Origin: Amia ocellicauda
Lineage: Eukaryota; Chordata; Actinopteri; Amiiformes; Amiidae
Length of the DNA stretch: 64,000 nucleotides
NCBI RefSeq assembly: GCF_036373705.1
Contig: NC_089864.1
Span: 15,362,501-15,426,500 of the forward strand
Direction: 5' to 3'
Shown here piece by piece: positions 1 through 11,288 of the stretch; positions within the stretch are counted from its first letter, which is position 1; every line of letters starts with the position of its first letter. Made by a program: the position numbers and the translations under genes. A model generated the notes under the pieces. It saw only the letters and a program-made list of their open reading frames with translations. It did not search any database and was not told where the DNA came from.

Positions 1-1450
1 CTTGAGAAGCTGTTAGCGTACCTTTCTGAGATGTTATAATTTTCTTGCTATATATTCATATATTATGATTTTATTCGTATAGTAAAGAAGTGACAACGTT
101 ATGTGTTAGCAGGGTTACTGGATTAATCACACAATAATGACATCTAACAGAAAAAGAATATTACTATCGTAACATAATCAATTATCTGAGAGTACCTGTG
201 CATTGTACAGTGCACTGTAATTACAGAAAAAGTAAGCGGTGCATTTGAGCTGACTACGCTTGTCTATGCTAAGTAACGTAGAATTAAACACCCATCTACC
301 ACACAACATCGCCACACAAAGGAAATTACGTTGCTACAATGTTGTGGCAAAGTTTTGTGTTAGCAAGGCATCAGTCGGAAGATGGCACTGTTTACTGTAG
401 TTCCAAATAAGTGTTTGTACAAGTATATACAAGTGTGTTTGTTTACCCAATGTCATTGTGTTGACACTGTACAAGATAGATAAAGGTGCCCTCTAAATTA
501 ATTAATAAATAATAGTATTGCTTTTGGTAGTGAAGAATTAAACGAAATTGACAACATGGACTTATAAAACAGCAGTGGTCATTTACTACACTATGTGTGT
601 AGCGTTTCGGATAACAATTAACATCAATCTTATCTTTTGCATAAGTATATATTTATTAGGTAGTGAAGAATTGTCTTTTAATTGCTCTCAGAAAAATCAG
701 ACTGTGGAGTAGATTGATTTGAACAGAGTCTTTATTCAAGCCGCTTGGAGAAAAGTAATACACACAGACATGCAGGTCCCTAAAATCATAGAGCTTACAT
801 GATGTTATATACATACTGCGATATCCTGGACAGGGTGAGTTTGAACCAATAAGGGGAGACAACTCCCTATCTTATGATATCTTCACTATATTCCAGATTA
901 AGCTTAAACACAATATTTTCTATTTTATGCCCAAATATGGAGACATATGTGACCATTTCGTTATTTATGTTTCACACGTATCTAACGCATGTCTAGATAG
1001 GCAAAGTGGGTTGTGTGCCCACTTCCCATCTTCTTGTGGTTTACTAAATTTGTATTGTGTGTCTGCAGAGAGATGCGTCTGGTACAAAGTGGTAGAAACT
1101 GGTCTCATTATGTGCTCTTTAATAACCTCATGTACGGGTGAGGTATTTGGGGCCTCTTCAGGTAGGCTACTGTAAAGCAGTGTAAGAAATCGGTAAATGC
1201 GGTCAGTTTTAAATAGCTTTTACGTTTGTCCAACTCATTTTAATCAAATACAGCTAAAATGAAATAATTACATTAATTAAATTAACTAAGTGAAATTAAT
1301 ATATGTTTGTCCAACTCAAACTAATGTAATTAATTGGAAATGAAATAAGGTAAAATTATTTTCCATTTGATCCACCATCAAGACACACAAAGAGACAGAA
1401 CCTGGTTCATATCAGACTGAGCAGGAAATGAAAGCAACAAAAACTCAAAA
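1..1450. other. AT-rich intergenic stretch, no gene recognised
   Basis: I see no coding exon with splice sites, no recognisable protein family and no RNA gene here. The short open frames have no domain features. The sequence is AT-rich and ends next to a local tandem duplication. Confidence 0.5.
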
Positions 1451-1870
1451 AAGTGCAGCTTACACTGTTTTTAAATGTCAGAATAAGGATCCATGAGGTC
1501 GAAAAACAACTCCCGAAAGATCATGAGGAAACTAAATAAAGGTAAACTAAATAAGGTAAGCCTAATTAAATAGGTAAGCCTAATTAAAGGACAATGTACT
1601 TACAATGTGCATGGTGTTCCCTATATGCAAGCAACTTCATTTCCACCCCCCCAAAAAAAAGAAAAAAAAGTGCAACTTACATTGCTTTAAAATGTCAGAA
1701 TAAGGATCCATGAGGTAAAAAAAAACTAACCAAAAACAACTCCCAAAGGATCATAAGGAAACTGAATAAAGGTAAACTAAATAAGTATTACACGTACTAT
1801 CTCAGGCAAAGATAAAACTAAATAATGTAGGTCTACTTACATAAGGACAATGTACTAACAATGTACACAA
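1451..1870. repeat. Tandem duplication, unit about 215-235 bp
   Basis: The block near 1455-1615 (a GTGCAGCTTACA stretch, then AATGTCAGAATAAGGATCC, then AAACTAAATAAAGGTAAACT) recurs near 1671-1865 with small changes (GTGCAACTTACA, the same AATGTCAGAATAAGGATCC, and so on). Both halves end with GGACAATGTACT followed by ACAATGT. The second half runs into the end of the hAT transposase frame on the minus strand. The repeat is therefore probably part of the same element or arose at its truncated end. Confidence 0.7.
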
Positions 1871-2450
1871 GGGTCAACCAATTATCAGTGATGTAGTGCG
1901 CTGTAACACCGAAGTAGTTGTGATTACTAATCAATGTCCAGAGGTCACCAGTTAAGGCAACAGTCGGTGTATTTTTCAAGTCCTCCACTTTCTTAGCCCT
2001 TTCATCTTCATAAAGTTCTTGTATTCTCGTAACAACAGTGGCTCTTGATGGCAACTCATATGTTGAGTCGTTTGATGCAATGCGAATAATATCTCTCAGA
2101 CCATCATCTTCCACAATGTTAATTGGCTGGCAAGCAACAGCTATCCACTTCGCTATAGCGGTTAGCTTGCTGCTGGTTGACTTGTCAATTTGCCTCCTGC
2201 GTGCAAACTCTAAAAGAGTAGGTTGCTGTTCAGCACTTTGAGCCCTCTCACCACCGTGGCTCATGTCAGCTGTGTGTTGTGCTGGTAAATGATACTTCAG
2301 ACTCGATGTACTTCGGTGATATACAAATTTGCCCTTACAGTAGGTGCAAATAACTTTGCTTCTAAAGACCCATCCGTACTTATTTTTTAATGAAACTGAC
2401 CGTCTCTTGTTGGCGTAGCCTCTGACTGAGGTAAAGGATGGGATGTTCAC
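1833..2450 (-). pseudogene. hAT transposase N-terminal half (BED-type zinc finger, ZBED1-like)
   Basis: This minus-strand open frame of 205 residues is the N-terminal half of a hAT-superfamily transposase. Residues about 20-60 form a BED-type zinc finger: an aromatic cluster, then CTYC, then a helix with SSLKYHL and a final H. Residues about 75-165 form a helical linker. Near residue 165 comes TGDLW, which in hAT enzymes carries the first catalytic aspartate, followed by YFGVTAHYI. The frame then stops at lysine after LSLC. The large insertion domain, the remaining catalytic residues and the dimerisation region are absent. GTAAGT follows just after the last residues on the minus strand, so an intron is possible, but no continuation is visible. 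The upstream side abuts a gypsy-type remnant at about 2455. I take it to be a truncated, dead element. Confidence 0.8.
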
Positions 2451-2458
2451 TGTGTGGA

Positions 2459-3990
2459 CTATGAACAGTAGGGTGAAATCTGGGTTCCAGAGGATGGGTC
2501 AGTCTCAACCTCTGGGTTCCATGTCACTTTCTCCAGTTGTTGTAAATGGGTAATTTCTGTCAGGGGAGATGCTATGGAGTAGAAGATAGGAAAAAAACAC
2601 CAGTAACCAGCCAACCCAGGAATGTTATCACCTGTTTCTTGGTCTTGTGTCTGGGCCAGACCCAGACAGCCTCCACCTTCTTCTTCTTCTGGGGCATGAG
2701 GAGGCCCCATCCAATTTTATATCCCAAGTACTCTGCTTCTGTTTATCCAAACCGGCATTTCCGGATATTGGCTTGAGCCCTGTACACCAGAGGTCTTCAC
2801 TTGTAGCTGGGTACACCTCCTGTATTAACATGCAGTCCTGTTCATGCCATTTCTTCAAGAGATTAATATTATATATTTGTACACATTTGTGGTGCCCAGG
2901 TTGAATGACCTTTTAATTGACAGCACTTACCCATTCCAGTACCTCACATGGCCCTTGCCAGGTGGCCAGAAACTTGTTTTCACAGTTGGGTACCAGTACC
3001 AGCACTCGGTCCTCTGGTTGGAACTCCCTGGGTTGTGCACGGTGGTTGTAGGCCCACTGTTGCTGGGGTTGGGTGGCCTCCATGTATTCCCAGACCATGA
3101 GGTAGATTGTCCTCATGCGGTCTTCCATTTCCTCAATCACTAAGCTGTGGGGGCTGATTCGCTTTCCCAGGTTTCCTTGGCGATGCCAAGCAGGCCCCGG
3201 GTTTGGTGAGCGAAGAGCAATTCAAATGGAGAGAAGCTAGTGGACGCCTGTGGAACCTCCTTGATGGATAACATTTATTAAGGTAATAGCTGATCCCAGT
3301 TCCACTCATTCAACTCTACCACCCTATGGAGCATAGTCTTCAAGATGCAATTAAAGCATTCCACCAGCCCGTCCGTCTTGGTGTGGTAGACATGAAGGGA
3401 GTACCCTGATCTGTGATAATTTCCTTCGGCATCCCCACATGGCTGGTGAACAGGAACAGATCGCTGGCAATTTTCTTGGAGGTAGATACTCTTAATGGTA
3501 TGGCCTCCGGGTATCAGGTGGCATAATCCACCAGGAAAGGAATGTATTGGTGTCCTCTAACCAAGTGTGATAAAGGTCCCACTATATCCATTTCCAATCT
3601 CTCAAACAGCGTTGGTATGATAGGGAGTGGTATCAAGGGATTGTGAAAGTTGGGTCCAGGAGCTGCCCTCTGGTAAGTGGGGGACCCTTGACAGAACCTT
3701 CTTACAGCCGCCTCACAACCCGGCCAGAAGAACCGAGCTGTCATGCAGTCACCCCTAGGTATCCCCCCAGAATGTGGCAGTGGGCTAGCTATAAGACTGT
3801 CTTGTAGCAGGGTTGGAGTACCAACCGCTGCTCTGTTTGTTAGCCCCATTGTAGCTCCACCTTAAAAAGCAGCCCATTGCGGATGATGAACTACTGAGTT
3901 GGCAGGGGTCCCGGTTGCTGGGGTCTCCCCTTGATCCCTGCAACCTGGGTTCTGGCATGCCTGAGTTTGCCGTCCTCCAGCTGGGCTGTG
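2459..3990 (-). mobile_element. Degenerate Ty3/gypsy-type pol remnant with integrase upstream of RT
   Basis: Read on the minus strand, about 3850-3514 encodes an integrase zinc-binding region (HSGG, FFWPG, RRFCQGS, CxxxQ-like) and the start of the catalytic core (LEMDIVGPL with the first aspartate, then GHQYIPFLVDYAT). About 3140-2913 encodes the integrase C-terminal part (EFQPEDRVLVLVP, TWQGPCEVLEWV). Further downstream on the same strand, about 2860-2710 continues with a KKWHEQ stretch. Then, with frame changes, 2710-2546 encodes the RT connection region (GLAGYW, FYSIASPLT). Most of RT is missing and there are several frameshifts. I see no LTRs. The order integrase then RT is the reverse of the usual Ty3/gypsy order and resembles Gmr1-type elements described from fish; rearrangement is the alternative. 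Confidence 0.72.
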
Positions 3991-4261
3991 CCAAACCTCT
4001 GAGGGGAAGAGGTGGGTGAGTAGGAACATGTTCACTTTCGTCATCACTGTGCTCTCTGTCCTCTGAGGGGTTGGCTGGGTCCTCGGTAGAGGGCTGGCTG
4101 TCAATATCTTGTGGTTGGGTGGTGCCATGGGTGTCCTTTGGGAATGGCTCTTAGTGCCCCCACTGACCAAAGAATCAGCCATTGTCCTGCAATGCCAGAA
4201 CAGGTCCTCAATCCCCTGGGCAGTCCCATCCAAGGAGGAGGGGGACCTGAAGTCTTCCATT

Positions 4262-5290
4262 ATAGGCCGCCAGAACAGCTTCAGTGCTCTTGGCACAGAT
4301 TCTACGAGTCTCTGGAACTCTACTAGATGGATGGAACACCATTCTTCCAAAAGATATTTCCTCATTTGGTGTTTTGATGATGGTGGTGGAGAGTCTAACA
4401 CGTCAGTCCAAAATCTCCCATAGGTGTTGGGTTGAGATCTGGTGACTGCGAAGACCATAGCATATGATTCAAATCATTTTCATACTCATCAAACCATTCA
4501 GTGAGCCCTCATGCCCTGTGGATTAGGACATTGTCATCCTGGAAGAGACCACTCCCATCAGGATAGAAATGTCTCACCATAGGATAAAGGTGATCACTCA
4601 GAATAACTTTGGACCCAAACCATGCCAGGAAAATGCCACCCACAGCATAACAGAATGTCCCCTCACTGTAAGGGTAAAGCAGTCAGGCCTGTACCATTCT
4701 CTTGGTGTCCCACACATGCACTTGCCCACTTGCCGAGAATATGGTGAAGGATGACTCATCTCACCATATAACTTTTTTCCACATCTCTGAAGACCAGTTT
4801 TTGCGCCACTGAACTCTCAAATGTGCATTTGTCTTTGTAATGAGGGGTTTATGCACTGCAACCCTACTATAATATCCCTCTCTGTGTAGTTCTTGATGGA
4901 CTGTTCTTGCTGACAGTCTTGTCACGTCCTACATTGACATTCTCAGTCACCTGGGAAAGAGTTGCTCTTCTGTTTTTCCTTACATATCGCAGTGATGCAC
5001 GAGCATCACGGTCATTGAATGTGCAATCGACCACAATTGCAACCCTAGTTACAGATGTCTTTTCCATAGATCTAAATGTAGATGTAACTTTAGTCACTGT
5101 TCCTATTGAAACACTAGCCAGTTGAGCAGTCTTTGTGACTGAAGCTCTTGCCATTAGTGCCCCAATAATGAAACCTCTTGATCCAAAATCGAGGTCAACT
5201 GGGCCTGCTCAGCATTTTTATATATGCCACAGAGCATTATAGAATGTTAATTGCTTAATTGTATTATGTAGTACACCTGTTTGGAGGCAA
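4262..5290 (-). mobile_element. Decayed Tc1-type transposon (transposase pseudogene)
   Basis: On the minus strand the N-terminal helix-turn-helix part reads from a start at 5154 (MARASVTKTAQLASVS, then GTVTKVTSTFRSM). About 4870-4460 holds frame-broken pieces of the middle, matching the WSDES and FQDDN regions of this family. About 4458-4262 encodes the C-terminal end (PPPSSKHQMRKYLLEEW, then LVESVPR). A stretch resembling the inverted terminal repeat lies at about 5215-5290 and matches, in reverse orientation, the isolated fragment at 22,640-22,745. Several stops and frameshifts make it inactive. Its 3' side touches the gypsy-type remnant. Confidence 0.75.
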
Positions 5291-5382
5291 CTGCATTCGT
5301 TATGTTCCTCCACTTATTTATTTAGGCTTTTCCTTTAATTTGTCACTTGTCTGTGTACACACACACATATATATATATATAT

Positions 5383-5480
5383 ACGATGACCCTCACCAGG
5401 ACAAGCAGTGTAGGAAATGGATGGATGGATGGATGGATGGATGGATGGATGGATATATATATATATATATATATATATGT
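5383..5480 (+). repeat. LINE-like 3' tail with (GGAT)n and (AT)n microsatellites
   Basis: A short GACCCTCACCAGGACAAGCA motif is followed by GTAGGAAATGGATGGATGG. This resembles the 3' end of fish RTE-type LINEs that end in a GGAT ladder. The ladder (about 5418-5453) is followed directly by an AT ladder (about 5453-5478). Only the tail is present, so the family assignment rests on a short motif. Confidence 0.5.
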
Positions 5481-5934
5481 TGGCACAAATTATTCTTCAT
5501 ACAGGTTACCGAATACGCCCTAAAACACTGCTGTGTCAGAACTGCACTTAGGAATACTACAGAACAGGAATTCAATCAAACAAGGCAATTTATAAAGTAC
5601 TGATTTTGGAGAAACTTGTGTATTTTAATCTCAATCAACAACCAGCTGTATAAATGGGTACACATTTAAGTTGCTTTGGATAAAATCATCAGCCAAATTA
5701 TTATTAACAATTATTATATTTTAATGTTTTTTGTAATTAAAAACCCAGTATTTTATATTGTTTTTCTATGAGTAGAAGCATGTGGCCAAAACAATGAAGA
5801 AGCCCCTGTGTACAGATGTGTAACTGGAGACAGTGTTGCACCAGACTAAATATGCTTGGAGCTTGTGGAAATACCCCTCGTCCGGATTGCACAGACAAAT
5901 TAGTGACCCAAGGCTAATATACGGTGGCCCTGAA

Positions 5935-6060
5935 GTGCAAAACACAACAACAAAAAGGAAAACAAATGAACAAAAAGAAAAAACAAATGAACAAAAAGAA
6001 AAAACAAATGAACATAAAGGAAAAACAAATTTACAAAAATGAAAAACACAATGACATTAA
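5935..6060 (+). repeat. Short tandem repeat (about 19-20 bp A-rich unit)
   Basis: Four to five imperfect copies of an A-rich unit (of the form AAAAACAAATGAAC) follow a GGTGGCCCTGAAGTGC motif. The array yields Lys/Asn-rich or Phe/Leu-rich open frames on the two strands, which I treat as repeat translation and not genes. Confidence 0.7.
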
Positions 6061-6234
6061 GAGAAAACAACAACTCTAAACCGGAAAGGGAGGTTACATA
6101 GGCAGTGCTGTACAATGCTTCTGATTGGAGGAACAACATGTCAATCATTGTGAAGCAGAACTGCATGGACAGGAGCACTTGGAAGCTCATGATGAGTAAT
6201 ATTTATCTTCTTTGACAATGTCAATAATGTGTAA

Positions 6235-6350
6235 TATTTGTAAATTCTATTCACTAATGCAGATCATGTAATAATTAAAGGGTAGGCTGAGGCAATTTGA
6301 AAGGAATTAACACATAGATAATTAGCTTTTTGGCAGCATTTTGCCAAGGA
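6235..6350 (+). repeat. Dispersed repeat, inverted copy at 19,130-19,250
   Basis: The run TATTCACTAATGCAGATCAT, then GGGTAGGCTGAGGC, then AATTAACACAT is found in reverse complement at about 19,130-19,250. The downstream copy lies just before the fossil integrase-type transposon at 19,275. The shared piece may be a terminal or promoter part of that element family. Confidence 0.6.
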
Positions 6351-7000
6351 TACATAATGGTGAATTTTCTAACAAGCAACAAGTCAATTGGTAAATAAGC
6401 TAGTTTTAATTAACTAGTCAAATGTAAACTGCGACTTTGACATGATTGTGACTTAATAATAACTGTAATATGGTCAATTAAAAAATAAAAACATCAGCTG
6501 TTTATTCGGTCAGACAAGTAATAGTTATTATATCTGTACTTCAAACTGCTGCCAAATGTTGTCATGCACTGCATGGGCTAAACTCGCCGGGCTAAACTCG
6601 AGCTGCAAGCACCCCCACCCCCGCTAATTTATATACAAACTATTTTGTATTAACATGTGCTGTACAGGTAAGTAGAATCGAGACGTGACAGTCAGAGAAG
6701 AAATGTCCCTGTCTAGCAGATGTTAATGCGCCATTATAAACCCGGCTGTGCTAAATCTACCTGAATCTATACCATTTTACAGCACATGTGTTGCGTGATT
6801 ACAGTTACTTGTGTTATTGTTATGTGACAGTAAATCATACTGTGTATTTCTGTACATATTTAACCCATAACAACATAACACACATAATAGTAATCAATAA
6901 TCACTTATTGCGCTGTAATGTGTTGCATTCTGCATATATTTACCATGACAGCCTGCATGTGGTATTTGTTCATTTTGCATATTTAATGATTAAATAAAGA
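6350..7000. other. AT-rich stretch, no gene recognised
   Basis: No gene or recognisable repeat was identified between the dispersed repeat and the hAT end at about 7134. Confidence 0.4.
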
Positions 7001-7049
7001 CTTGTTGATTAAATGTCTTTGGTCTTATTTTGTAGCTTGATTGGATAAA

Positions 7050-7134
7050 AACAAGAAATATCGAGATATATATCGTGTATCGCCCAAACTTCTAAAAACA
7101 TCGAGATATTATTTTTAAGTCATATCGCCCAGCC
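7050..7134. mobile_element. Terminal part of a non-autonomous hAT-like element
   Basis: The stretch contains repeated ATCGAGATAT/ATATCG motifs and ends in ATATCGCCCAGCCCTA. Its complement, TAGGGCTGGGCGATAT, is a common terminus of hAT-type fish elements. I could not place the other end, so the extent to the left is unknown. Confidence 0.45.
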
Positions 7135-7715
7135 CTATTGTCAAAAGTGTAGAATTTAAAACAGGGGCAGTAATGTTAAAGCTGTACAATGCACTAGTTA
7201 GAGCTCATCTGGATACTGTATACATTTCTGGGCTCCACACTTCAAGAAAGATATCGCTGCTCTAGAGGCAGTTCAGAGGAGAGCAACCAGACTTATTCCA
7301 GGTCTGAGGGGAATGTCCTACTGAGAGACTGAGGAACTGAACCTTTTCACCCTGGAACAGAGGAGACTACGTGGGGATTTGATTCAAGTCTTCAAAATCA
7401 TGAAAGGCATCGACCACATCAAACCAGAGAAGCTTTTCCAGATCAGCAGGGACACACGCACCCGGGGACACAAATGGAAATTGGGCTTCAAGGCATTCAA
7501 GACAGAAAACAGGAGACACTTCTTCACACAGAGAGGCGTCACAATCTGAACAAACTCCCCAGCGATATCGTTGAAGCAACAATTTGGGAACATTTCAAAT
7601 TATATTGGATAGGATCCTTGGATCACTTAGTTACTAATGGACACCAAAGGTGCATGATGGGTCGAATGGCCTCCTCTTGATTGGACACTTTCTTATGTTC
7701 TAATGTTAAATAATT
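7135..7715 (+). mobile_element. CR1/L2-type LINE fragment (RT C-terminal region and 3' UTR)
   Basis: With a few frame changes, the plus strand encodes the conserved region that follows the LINE reverse transcriptase. It shows [20 protein letters not shown], then a leucine/arginine-rich helix ([17 protein letters not shown]), then RRHFFTQR. The 3' end carries the motif GGTCGAATGGCCTCCTCTTG and TTCTTATGTTCTAATG. Related truncated copies lie at 8860-9093 and 49,557-49,950. It is a dead 5'-truncated copy. Confidence 0.8.
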
Positions 7716-7719
7716 GAAA

Positions 7720-8850
7720 AAGAAGGGAAAAAGCGTGTGCTCTGTGGAACTGAAATGATAACAGTGCTGCTCTTGGGACAAGAAAAGCTTCATATATATG
7801 TAGTTTATGCTCACAATTGATTTAATTTACCAGCAATTGAATTTTGCACTGTGCGGTGGATATACCAGATCACAGAGTGTGAAGGGGGTGATGTGGGGAA
7901 GTATGGGCCCCTGCTTTGGACCCTGGGGCCCTGCAGAGGTCTGTGGCCCGGTGTGGGAGCCTAGGCTGGTGTTGGTGCCTGCTGACCACTGTCCACCCTT
8001 CACTCCCCTATAGCAGTTTCTCTGTGCTGTAGGCTCATAGCGAAAATAATACTCTTCCTTTTGGACAGGCATTGCAAATTGTATTTCCGTGACTGCTCAC
8101 TCTCTCTTACAAGAGCACTGAGAACAGAGAGAGAGACGCAGACACGGGAAAGGCAGGTAGGGTGAGACAGGTAAAGGTGCACACATTGGGGTGTGCAGTG
8201 TCCGTTTCCCTGTGTGGGTGGTTGCCTTTATCCCATTATGCAAATGTTGGTAGCCTCTCCCCTCTGTGCAGCGCCAATTGAGTAGGAGACGGCGCTACAA
8301 TCAGGCCCTGTTCAATGCATGGGATTACCGGCGCACTTCTGTCCTATCAGAGTTGGCTTCTCTGATTGAAGGCGGGACTAAGCAGACTGACAACCCAGAG
8401 AGCCTTTCACGGGTCACAATTACTGTAAAGAAAAACAGTAATACCGCAGTTTGGACACAGTGAACGGACGAAAATCAAGAGGGAAACACGTGTAAGGTGG
8501 GCCCTCTCTCTTGACTTAACGCATTGTGTTGGTATTGATGATCAGGGCTGTTGCGTTCATTGTACAGGAGGGGGTGCAGCCTGCCAGCTCTGCTGCTGAT
8601 CGGGGTTATACTCGTGTGCTGTGGACTTGGACTGAGGGACACTTGTGCTGCTCGTTGCTGGTTGTGTTGGTGCTGATGTGATGAGCCATGCAGATCAAAT
8701 GTTGATCCTTAATGATCAGTGGTGTGACTCTTCAGCAGCTACAGACACGCATGCAGGGACAGCCGCTGCGCCTCAGACCGGTCGGGTGTAACGGTGCGCG
8801 GTGTGAGTCTGGCTGAGGGGCCGATGCGCACCGTTGACGTGACTCGATTC
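7720..8850. other. Higher-GC intergenic stretch, possible promoter region, no gene recognised
   Basis: This stretch is less AT-rich than its surroundings. It contains an octamer ATGCAAAT at about 8238, a CCAAT motif near 8273 and GTAAGG near 8492. These could belong to a promoter and a non-coding first exon of the eIF4G1-like gene downstream, but no splice partner can be shown from sequence alone. The open frames have no recognisable domain. Confidence 0.3.
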
Positions 8851-8855
8851 AGTGT

Positions 8856-9093
8856 GTTTGGACACAAATGCAAATTGGGCTTCAAGGCATTCAAGACAGA
8901 AAACAGGAGACACTTCTTCACACAGAGAGTTATTATAATCTGGAACAAATTCCCAGCGATGTGGTTGAAGCCACAATGTGGGAACATTTAAAAATAGACT
9001 GGGTGTGATCCTTGGATCATTTAGTTATTAATGGAAACCAAACGAGCTGATGGGTCGAGTGGCCTCTCGTTTGTAAACTCTTTTATGTTTTTC
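8856..9093 (+). mobile_element. CR1/L2-type LINE 3' end just upstream of the eIF4G1-like gene
   Basis: This matches the last part of the 7135-7715 element: TTGGGCTTCAAGGCATTCAA, AACAGGAGACACTTCTTCAC, then GATCCTTGGATCATTTAGTT, ending with GGTCGAGTGGCCTCTCGTTT. It ends only about 200 bp upstream of the start codon at 9291, so it may form part of the promoter. Confidence 0.75.
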
Positions 9094-9109
9094 TGATATG
9101 TGTTCGTTA

Positions 9110-9117
9110 TGACGTCA
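9110..9117. promoter_or_regulatory. Candidate CRE (palindromic TGACGTCA)
   Basis: A perfect TGACGTCA lies about 175 bp upstream of the first coding ATG of the eIF4G1-like gene, right after the LINE tail. This is the CREB/ATF consensus. Placement in a likely promoter supports it, but a single 8-mer can arise by chance. Confidence 0.4.
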
Positions 9118-9290
9118 GGTGTTGTGAGTCGCGTACGTAACAGTCGCTGGAATTCGATTGTGTTGCTCTGTGGATTTCGCCTAATTAGCGCTGATAGTGA
9201 GTTTGTAGACGGAGCCGTACAGTGAATTGATTTTACCAACGAGTAATTTCAGTTTTACCGACAGTCTTTTGGTTGTATTGAATTCAAAAT

Positions 9291-11256
9291 ATGGCAGCTA
9301 TTGCAGACTTCAAGTTTTGTATTGAAGACTCTGCAACTTTCAGGTAGGTCGCTTCAAATCTATCGTTTTCTTTTCATTGCAGCAGGGTATGTATAGACTA
9401 CGTGTTTTTAAATGACATTACAGTTAAAGTCTGCACACAATGTGAATAATAATGTTTTTCACCAGTACAAGATCGTGTGAATTGTTCCTAAGTGTGGGTG
9501 TGTAGCTACACATTGAACCATTATTCTCGTATATTGATTACTGTATGAGAGCATATGAAATATGGTGCAGTGGGTATGGTATATGCTGAAATGTTACTGT
9601 TTTACTCCATGAGACAAAGTAATGAATATAATGACTGTGGTGTATAGGCATATAACTTTTTTGTTTTCTTTTTGTAATATTTTCCATTTTTGTCTAAGCT
9701 ATTAATATTTTCTGATATCTGTTGAGTAAAAAATAAATCTGGGTCATTTAAACGTCGAATGTTAACAACAGATTTTGAGCCAACCCCTAAAGTGTATTGC
9801 TTTCATTATTTCGTAATCCTCGGCACAACCAAGACTTCTGTGCAAATGTTGTTGCATTGATTTTATGTTGTAGGTGGAAATATACCCCTGACGAGAAGGA
9901 GAATGAGCGGCAGTTCCTGCTGGACTTACAGTTCATCTGTGACAAGCTGCAGAAACTCCGCATTAGCGATGTGGTCCTGGCTAAGGTATGCAGCCCAGCT
10001 TGTCTAGAAGACCCTAGAGTTTTATTTTCTTGTTTTTATATATAAATAAATCTGATTGAGTTGGTTTCCTGCATTGTTCTGTTGGATCTGTTTAATGTTC
10101 ATATTTGGCATTTGTCTCATTTGTACTTATGTACCATATTGCATGTTTTTTGTCAACTGCTGTCTAATTGTGATTGTTAGTTTATGTGTGTTACCTGTCC
10201 ACCACAGCAAGTTACCAGAAGACTGTTTTATGGCTTGAAGGAATAGCAACTTTGGTCTGACCCTTTCTCCCTCCCTCCCCTCTCTCCAGGCCATAAATAC
10301 CCCTGTGCATCGCCTGGACCCCAGTCAGCTGACAGGGATGAACTCTCTCCCTGACCTTACCCCCTCTCTTGCCAACCTTGGCAAACAGCCCATGGGGGGA
10401 CATGGCCCAGGCTCTTTGCCCCCCCAGCCCTCAGCAAAGGGTGCCCGGTCCTCCTGGCAGGGCGAGAGGAAGGAGCCGCGAATCATCAACGTGTCATTCA
10501 CATATGAGATTCAGCTCAACAAGGCCGAGAATGCCTGGAAGCCTACAATTAAGCAGGCTCCAACTGTGGGTGATGACCCCGAGGTCATTAAGACCCAGGT
10601 ATGTAGGAGCAGAGGACACGGTTCTTGTTTAGCGGGTGGGAATAATAATTTGCTAGTCTAGTAAAGGGGATTGTGGGTAAACTTGGAGCCCCAGTGATGA
10701 TCTGTTGTTTGTGTCATGGTGTCTGGCCCACTGACCTCTACTGATGGAGAAGAGGAAGTGAGGGGCTGAGTACGCTCACATGCACCCACCTCTCCAGAAC
10801 AAATAAGAACACGGACTTGGCCGAGGTTTGCAGAACTAACTCTTTTTCCTTCCTTCCCTCCTCCCCCCTTTCCCTTCAACAGGAGCTGTTCCGCAGGGTG
10901 AACGGTATCCTGAACAAGCTGACCCCACAGATGTTCCAGCCTTTGATGCGTCAAGTGAACGAACTGACCATCGACACGGAGCAGCGACTCCAGGGTGTCA
11001 TGGAGCTCATCTTCGAGAAGGCCATCTCCGAACCCAACTTCTCCGCCACATACGCCAATATGTGCCAGTGCCTTCTGAGGGTGAGAGAAGGAGGGTGATG
11101 GGGAGAGTGAAGTAACAGAGGGAGAGAGGGGATGGTAGAGGGTTGTGAAGATGGTATTTGTGTAAATGTGAACTTGTAAAATGTATTATGCCTTGAACTG
11201 CTCTGTATTATTGCACTTTGTATTGCTCTCATATTGGACAAGGGTGTCTGCTAGGA

Positions 11257-11288
<32 letters not shown>

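Noticed and set aside
656-1175. Open frames on both strands near the left edge
   Set aside because: No domain, no splice sites, AT-rich composition and no repeat match; most likely chance.
5259-5603. Open frames through the GGAT/AT ladder
   Set aside because: They are translations of microsatellites (MDGWMDGWMDG, IYIYIYI).
5833-6190. Lys/Asn-rich and Phe/Leu-rich open frames
   Set aside because: Produced by the 19-20-bp A-rich tandem repeat, not a gene.
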